The notes beneath the pieces were generated by a model that saw only the letters and a program-made list of their open reading frames with translations, ran no database searches and was not told the DNA's origin. The position numbers and the translations under genes are program-made. Shown here in pieces: positions 60,053 to 64,000 of a stretch of DNA of 64,000 nucleotides. Origin of the DNA: Pseudoduganella armeniaca (lineage in GTDB: Bacteria; Pseudomonadota; Gammaproteobacteria; Burkholderiales; Burkholderiaceae_D); assembly GCF_003028855.1 (NCBI RefSeq), contig NZ_CP028324.1, positions 2,542,001 to 2,606,000 on the forward strand. The letters run 5' to 3'. Positions within the stretch are counted from its first letter, which is position 1. Each line of letters opens with the position of its first letter.

Positions 60053-62521
60053 ATGAGCAAAACGAGTCAATCGACTGGCAACAGTTACACGCGCACGGCC
60101 ACCGAACGCCAGCCGCTGCCGAACCGGCTGGTGCGGCTGCTGTCCGAAGCGCGCTGGTTCGCGCTGGCGGCGGTCTGCCTGTATTTCATCCTGATCATGG
60201 CGAGCTACCACAAGATCGATCCGGGCTGGTCGCATGCCAGCCTGGTGCCGAAGGTATCGAACCTGGGCGGCCGCGCGGGCGCATGGATCTCCGACCTGAT
60301 GCTGTACATCTTCGGCTTCTCCGCCTGGTGGTGGTGCCTGTACCTGGTGCGCTACGTCTGGCGCGGCTATCGCCGCCTGACCCGCACCTTCCTGTTGGAG
60401 CAGCCGGCGGAAGAGGACCCGGAGCACAGCCATGAAGGCATGATCCGGCTGATCGGCTTCGTGCTGCTGCTGGTCGGCAGCATGGGCCTGGAATACCTGC
60501 GCATGCGCTCCTTGCACGTGGAGCTGCCGCGCACGCCCGGCGGCGTGCTGGGCCAGCTGCTCGGCAATGTCGCCCAGGTCGGCCTGGGCTCGACCGGCGG
60601 CACGCTGATGCTGCTGCTGTTGTTCGGCATCGGCTTCTCGCTGTTCTTCCATGTCTCGTGGATGGCCGTGGCCGAGCGCATCGGCGAGGCGATCGAGCTG
60701 TCGATCGAATGGGTCATCCTGCGCTACCAGGACCGCGAGGACCGCCGCCAGGGCATGGCCGCCACCGTCAAGCGCGAGGAAGTCGTGGTCAAGGAGCGCG
60801 AGAAACACGTCGAGCGCCATCCGGAACTGCTGCAGAAGCTGGCCGCGAAGGCGGTCAAGGCCGTCAAGGGCGAAGACAAGGACAAGGGCGAAGGCAAGCT
60901 CGAACCGACGACGGTCACGCCCACTCCCGTATCGGCGCCGATCATCCGCGTCGAGCCGCAGATGGTGTCGATCCCGAAATCGGAACGCGCCGAGAAGGAA
61001 AAGCAGGCGCCATTGTTCGGCGAGCTGGAAAACACCGACATGCCGCCGCTGGCGCTGCTGGATGAGGCGCCGCCGGCACAGGAGACCGTGGCCGTCGAGA
61101 CGCTGGAATTCACCAGCCGCCTGATCGAGAAGAAGCTGTCCGACTTCGGCGTCGAGGCCAAGGTCGTCGCCGCCTATCCGGGCCCGGTCGTCACGCGCTA
61201 CGAGATCGAGCCCGCCACGGGCGTGAAAGGCAGCCAGATCGTCAACCTGGCGCGCGACCTGGCCCGTTCGCTGTCGCTGACGTCGATCCGCGTGGTCGAG
61301 ACCATCCCGGGCAAGAATTACATGGCGCTGGAGCTGCCGAACGCCAAGCGCCAGATCGTGCGGCTGTCCGAGATCGTCGGCTCCAAGGTGTATGCCGACA
61401 ATGCCTCCGCGCTGACCGTCGCGCTGGGCAAGGACATCGCCGGCAAGCCGGTCGTGGCCGACCTGGCCAAGATGCCGCACCTGCTGGTGGCCGGTACCAC
61501 CGGTTCCGGTAAATCGGTCGGCATCAATGCCACCATCCTGTCGCTGCTGTACAAGTCCGATCCGCAGGACGTGCGCATGATCCTGATCGACCCGAAGATG
61601 CTGGAGATGTCCGTCTACGAAGGTATTCCGCACTTGCTGGCGCCCGTCGTCACCGACATGCGCCAGGCCGGCCATGCGCTGAACTGGGCCGTCAACGAGA
61701 TGGAGCGGCGCTACAAGCTGATGTCCAAGCTGGGCGTGCGTAACCTGGCCGGCTACAACGCCAAGATCGCCGAGGCGGCGAAGCGCGAGCAGCACATCCA
61801 GAATCCGTTCTCGATCACGCCGGACTCGCCGGAGCCGCTGGAGAAGCTGCCGACCATCGTCATCATCATCGACGAGCTGGCCGACCTGATGATGGTCGTC
61901 GGTAAAAAGGTCGAGGAACTGATCGCCAGGATTGCACAGAAAGCCCGTGCGGCCGGCCTGCACTTGATTCTGGCCACGCAGCGCCCATCTGTGGACGTGA
62001 TCACGGGCCTGATCAAGGCCAATATCCCGACGCGTATCGCGTTCCAGGTCTCCTCGAAGATCGACTCGCGCACGATCCTGGACCAGATGGGCGCGGAAAC
62101 GCTGCTGGGCATGGGCGACATGCTGTACATGCCGCCCGGGACCGGACTGCCGATCCGCGTGCACGGCGCGTTCGTGTCGGACGACGAGGTGCACCGCGTC
62201 GTCGCCCACCTGAAGCTGCAGGGCGAACCGAACTACATCGACGGCATTCTCGAAGGCGGCACCCTGGAGGATGGCAGCGGTGGCGGCGAGGGCGCGGCGG
62301 CCGGCGAGGGTGGCGGCGAGGCCGACCCGATGTACGACCAGGCCGTGCAGGTGGTGCTGAAGAACCGCCGCGCGTCGATCTCGCTGGTGCAGCGGCACCT
62401 GCGCATCGGCTACAACCGCGCGGCGCGCCTGCTGGAACAAATGGAACAGAGCGGTGTGGTCTCGGCCATGCAGTCGAACGGCAACCGGGACATCCTGGTG
62501 CCCGCCGCTTCCGCAGAATAA
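60053..62521 (+). CDS. ftsK: DNA translocase FtsK
   Basis: Protein of 822 residues. Four N-terminal membrane helices (for example WFALAAVCLYFILIMASY and LIGFVLLLVGSMGLEYL) anchor it at the septum. A charged linker (REKHVERHPELLQKLAAKAV) follows. The RecA-like motor has Walker A LVAGTTGSGKSVG at about residue 480-490 and Walker B IVIIIDELADLMMV. The C-terminal gamma winged helix (YDQAVQVVLKNRRASISLVQ, RAARLLEQMEQSGVV) reads KOPS sites. It pumps the chromosome termini and activates XerCD at division. It is followed by lolA after 9 bases, the usual ftsK-lolA-rarA order. Confidence 0.97.
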   Translation: MSKTSQSTGNSYTRTATERQPLPNRLVRLLSEARWFALAAVCLYFILIMASYHKIDPGWSHASLVPKVSNLGGRAGAWISDLMLYIFGFSAWWWCLYLVRYVWRGYRRLTRTFLLEQPAEEDPEHSHEGMIRLIGFVLLLVGSMGLEYLRMRSLHVELPRTPGGVLGQLLGNVAQVGLGSTGGTLMLLLLFGIGFSLFFHVSWMAVAERIGEAIELSIEWVILRYQDREDRRQGMAATVKREEVVVKEREKHVERHPELLQKLAAKAVKAVKGEDKDKGEGKLEPTTVTPTPVSAPIIRVEPQMVSIPKSERAEKEKQAPLFGELENTDMPPLALLDEAPPAQETVAVETLEFTSRLIEKKLSDFGVEAKVVAAYPGPVVTRYEIEPATGVKGSQIVNLARDLARSLSLTSIRVVETIPGKNYMALELPNAKRQIVRLSEIVGSKVYADNASALTVALGKDIAGKPVVADLAKMPHLLVAGTTGSGKSVGINATILSLLYKSDPQDVRMILIDPKMLEMSVYEGIPHLLAPVVTDMRQAGHALNWAVNEMERRYKLMSKLGVRNLAGYNAKIAEAAKREQHIQNPFSITPDSPEPLEKLPTIVIIIDELADLMMVVGKKVEELIARIAQKARAAGLHLILATQRPSVDVITGLIKANIPTRIAFQVSSKIDSRTILDQMGAETLLGMGDMLYMPPGTGLPIRVHGAFVSDDEVHRVVAHLKLQGEPNYIDGILEGGTLEDGSGGGEGAAAGEGGGEADPMYDQAVQVVLKNRRASISLVQRHLRIGYNRAARLLEQMEQSGVVSAMQSNGNRDILVPAASAE

Positions 62522-62530
62522 GGAAAAACC

Positions 62531-63154
62531 ATGCATCGATTCAGCTTTGCCATCGTCGCCACCGTGCTGTGCGCCGCCAACGTCCACGCCAGCGCGCTGG
62601 ACCAGTTCAAGACCTTCGTCGGCTCGACCAAGGCCGCACGTGGCGAGTTCACCCAGACGCTCACGAAGAACGTCGACGGCGCGAAGAAGACCTCGGCACC
62701 GTCCACCGGTACCTTCGTGTTCGCCCGTCCCGGCAAGTTCATCTGGCAGTACCAGAAGCCGTACGAGCAGCTGCTGCAGGCCGACGGCGAGCAGCTCTAC
62801 ATCTATGACAAGGACCTGAACCAGGTCACCGTGAAGAAGCTGGGTGATGCGCTGGGCTCCTCGCCGGCCGCCATCCTGTTCGGCAGTAACGACCTGGAAA
62901 AGAATTTCACCTTGGCCGAAGCGGGCACGCGTGACGGCCTGGAATGGCTGAAAGCCACCCCGAAAGCCAAGGACGCCAGCTTCGAGCAGATCAATATCGG
63001 CCTGAAGAACGGCCAGCCGGAAGCGATGGAGCTGCGCGACAACTTCGGCCAGACCTCGGTGCTGGCATTCCGCAAGTTCGAGAAGAACCCGGCCCTGACC
63101 GCCACGTCGTTCAAGTTCGCGATGCCGAAGGGCGCGGACGTCGTCAACCAGTAA
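62531..63154 (+). CDS. lolA: Outer-membrane lipoprotein carrier LolA
   Basis: Periplasmic chaperone of 207 residues that takes lipoproteins from LolCDE to LolB. A short signal peptide (FSFAIVATVLCAANVHASA) is followed by the half-barrel domain with TKAARGEFTQTL, GTFVFARPGKFIWQYQKPYE and LQADGEQLYIYDKDLNQV. The conserved Arg and Pro in FARPGKF hold the lid. The ribosome site is AAGGAAAAA. It lies between ftsK and rarA in the conserved cluster. Confidence 0.95.
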   Translation: MHRFSFAIVATVLCAANVHASALDQFKTFVGSTKAARGEFTQTLTKNVDGAKKTSAPSTGTFVFARPGKFIWQYQKPYEQLLQADGEQLYIYDKDLNQVTVKKLGDALGSSPAAILFGSNDLEKNFTLAEAGTRDGLEWLKATPKAKDASFEQINIGLKNGQPEAMELRDNFGQTSVLAFRKFEKNPALTATSFKFAMPKGADVVNQ

Positions 63155-63164
63155 GCCCAGGACG

Positions 63165-64000
63165 ATGGCCGACCTGTTTTCCGCCGAACCGCGCCAGCCG
63201 CTAGCCGAGGCCTTGCGCCCGAAAACGCTGGACGAGGTGATCGGCCAGGGCCACCTGCTGGGCGAGGGCAAGCCGCTGCGGCTGGCTTTCCAGTCCGGCA
63301 CGCCGCACTCGATGATCCTGTGGGGCCCGCCAGGCGTCGGCAAAACGACCCTGGCGCGGCTGACCGCCAACGCCTTCGACGCTGCCTTCATCGCGCTTTC
63401 CGCCGTGTTCGCAGGCGTAAAGGATATCCGCGCCGCGATGGAGCAGGCGCAGCAGAACCTGGACCAGTACGGCCGTCACACCATCCTGTTCGTCGACGAG
63501 ATTCACCGCTTCAACAAGGCGCAGCAGGACGCGCTGTTGCCGTTCGTCGAATCGGGCCTCGTCACCTTCATTGGCGCCACCACGGAAAACCCCAGCTTCG
63601 AGGTCAATTCCGCGCTGCTGTCGCGCGCCCAGGTCTATGTGCTCAAATCGCTGACGGACGCCGAGATGCGCCAGCTGCTTGTCAAGGCGCAAAAGGCCGT
63701 GCTGTCGCACCTGCAGTTTGACGAAATCGCCATCGACACGCTGGTCGGCTTCGCCGACGGCGACGCGCGCCGCTTCCTGAACCTGCTGGAGCAGGCCGAC
63801 ACCGCCGCCCGCTCGTCCGGCACGACGAAGATCGACGCCAGATTCGTCGAAAACGCGATGACCCTGAACGCGCGCCGTTTCGACAAGGGCGGCGACAACT
63901 TCTACGACCAGATCTCGGCCCTGCACAAATCCGTACGCGGCTCGCACCCGGACGCTGCGCTGTACTGGTTCTGCCGCATGATCGACGGCGGCGCCGACCC
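63165..64000 (+). CDS. rarA: Replication-associated recombination protein RarA (3' partial)
   Basis: The first 278 residues of the AAA+ ATPase RarA (MgsA), which acts at stalled replication forks; the gene runs off the window. The start ATG at 63165 follows the lolA stop by 10 bases. Visible motifs are PLAEALRPKTLDEVIGQGHL, Walker A LWGPPGVGKTTLARL, Walker B ILFVDEIHRFNKAQQDALLP, the sensor FIGATTENPSFEVN, and GDARRFLNLLEQA. Confidence 0.95.
   Translation, partial: MADLFSAEPRQPLAEALRPKTLDEVIGQGHLLGEGKPLRLAFQSGTPHSMILWGPPGVGKTTLARLTANAFDAAFIALSAVFAGVKDIRAAMEQAQQNLDQYGRHTILFVDEIHRFNKAQQDALLPFVESGLVTFIGATTENPSFEVNSALLSRAQVYVLKSLTDAEMRQLLVKAQKAVLSHLQFDEIAIDTLVGFADGDARRFLNLLEQADTAARSSGTTKIDARFVENAMTLNARRFDKGGDNFYDQISALHKSVRGSHPDAALYWFCRMIDGGAD

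Noticed and set aside
59828..63391. A 1187-codon open frame on the minus strand
   Set aside because: Antisense shadow of ftsK, lolA and rarA, with low-complexity translation.
1..64000. CRISPR arrays, prophage, integron or plasmid origin
   Set aside because: No regularly spaced direct repeats, phage structural genes, integrase with attachment sites, or replication initiator genes were seen.

Overview
The window is a high-GC chromosomal segment of a beta-proteobacterium, most likely family Oxalobacteraceae (Massilia / Duganella / Pseudoduganella type). The inference rests on PEP-CTERM proteins, a long alanine-rich RpoD, a hemC-hemD-hemX-hemY operon opposite ppc, many TonB-dependent receptors and secreted polysaccharide enzymes, and a family of intergenic palindromes. 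It has no CRISPR array, prophage, or recognisable tRNA or rRNA. The only transposon is one IS3-family element.

Layout. 1-1.2 kb: two tandem PEP-CTERM genes of lower GC. 1.3-7.8 kb: DUF4126 protein, amidase, a propeller-type sensor kinase and a class V aminotransferase. 8.0-10.3 kb: molybdate operon modB-modC-modE with a ModE-like operator and no modA. 10.4-11.7 kb: IS3 element. 11.9-13.8 kb: stress genes (Dps, KGG protein, hemerythrin). 14-16.5 kb: purU, yaeQ, family VIII-type esterase. 16.6-19.8 kb: probable copper cluster (DUF2946, PCuAC, TonB receptor). 20-23.6 kb: DUF2807 protein, a half-length RlmI-like gene, two cytochrome c genes. 23.6-27.8 kb: exonuclease-proQ, then a structured untranslated region with its own promoter and terminator ahead of rpoD. 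28-33.4 kb: ketopantoate reductase-like, YjdM, DUF2807, and a large low-GC heparinase II/III protein. 33.5-41.4 kb: ppc, hemCDXY, ppa. 41.5-49.4 kb: a lower-GC patch with a membrane protein and a lipoprotein, then TonB receptor-sulfatase, and a metallo-beta-lactamase-fold gene divergent from a LysR regulator. 49.4-57.1 kb: chemoreceptor, GH19 chitinase, FemAB-like protein, lipoprotein, nadE, glnB. 57.3-64 kb: TRIC channel, Smr protein, trxB, ftsK, lolA and the 5' part of rarA.

Two window-wide patterns stand out. First, about ten palindromic elements built on a GACAG / CTGTC core sit just after gene 3' ends, mostly between convergent genes. Their arms differ between copies yet remain self-complementary. 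Second, seven genes (modC, DUF2946, the copper-cluster TonB receptor, a triheme cytochrome, the MBL-fold gene, a lipoprotein and the Smr gene) each lack exactly one base. Several of these losses fall in short homopolymers, which points to consensus errors in the assembly more than to real gene decay. They are listed as frameshifted genes with the repaired reading described. A separate lipoprotein carries an in-frame TGA near its start.
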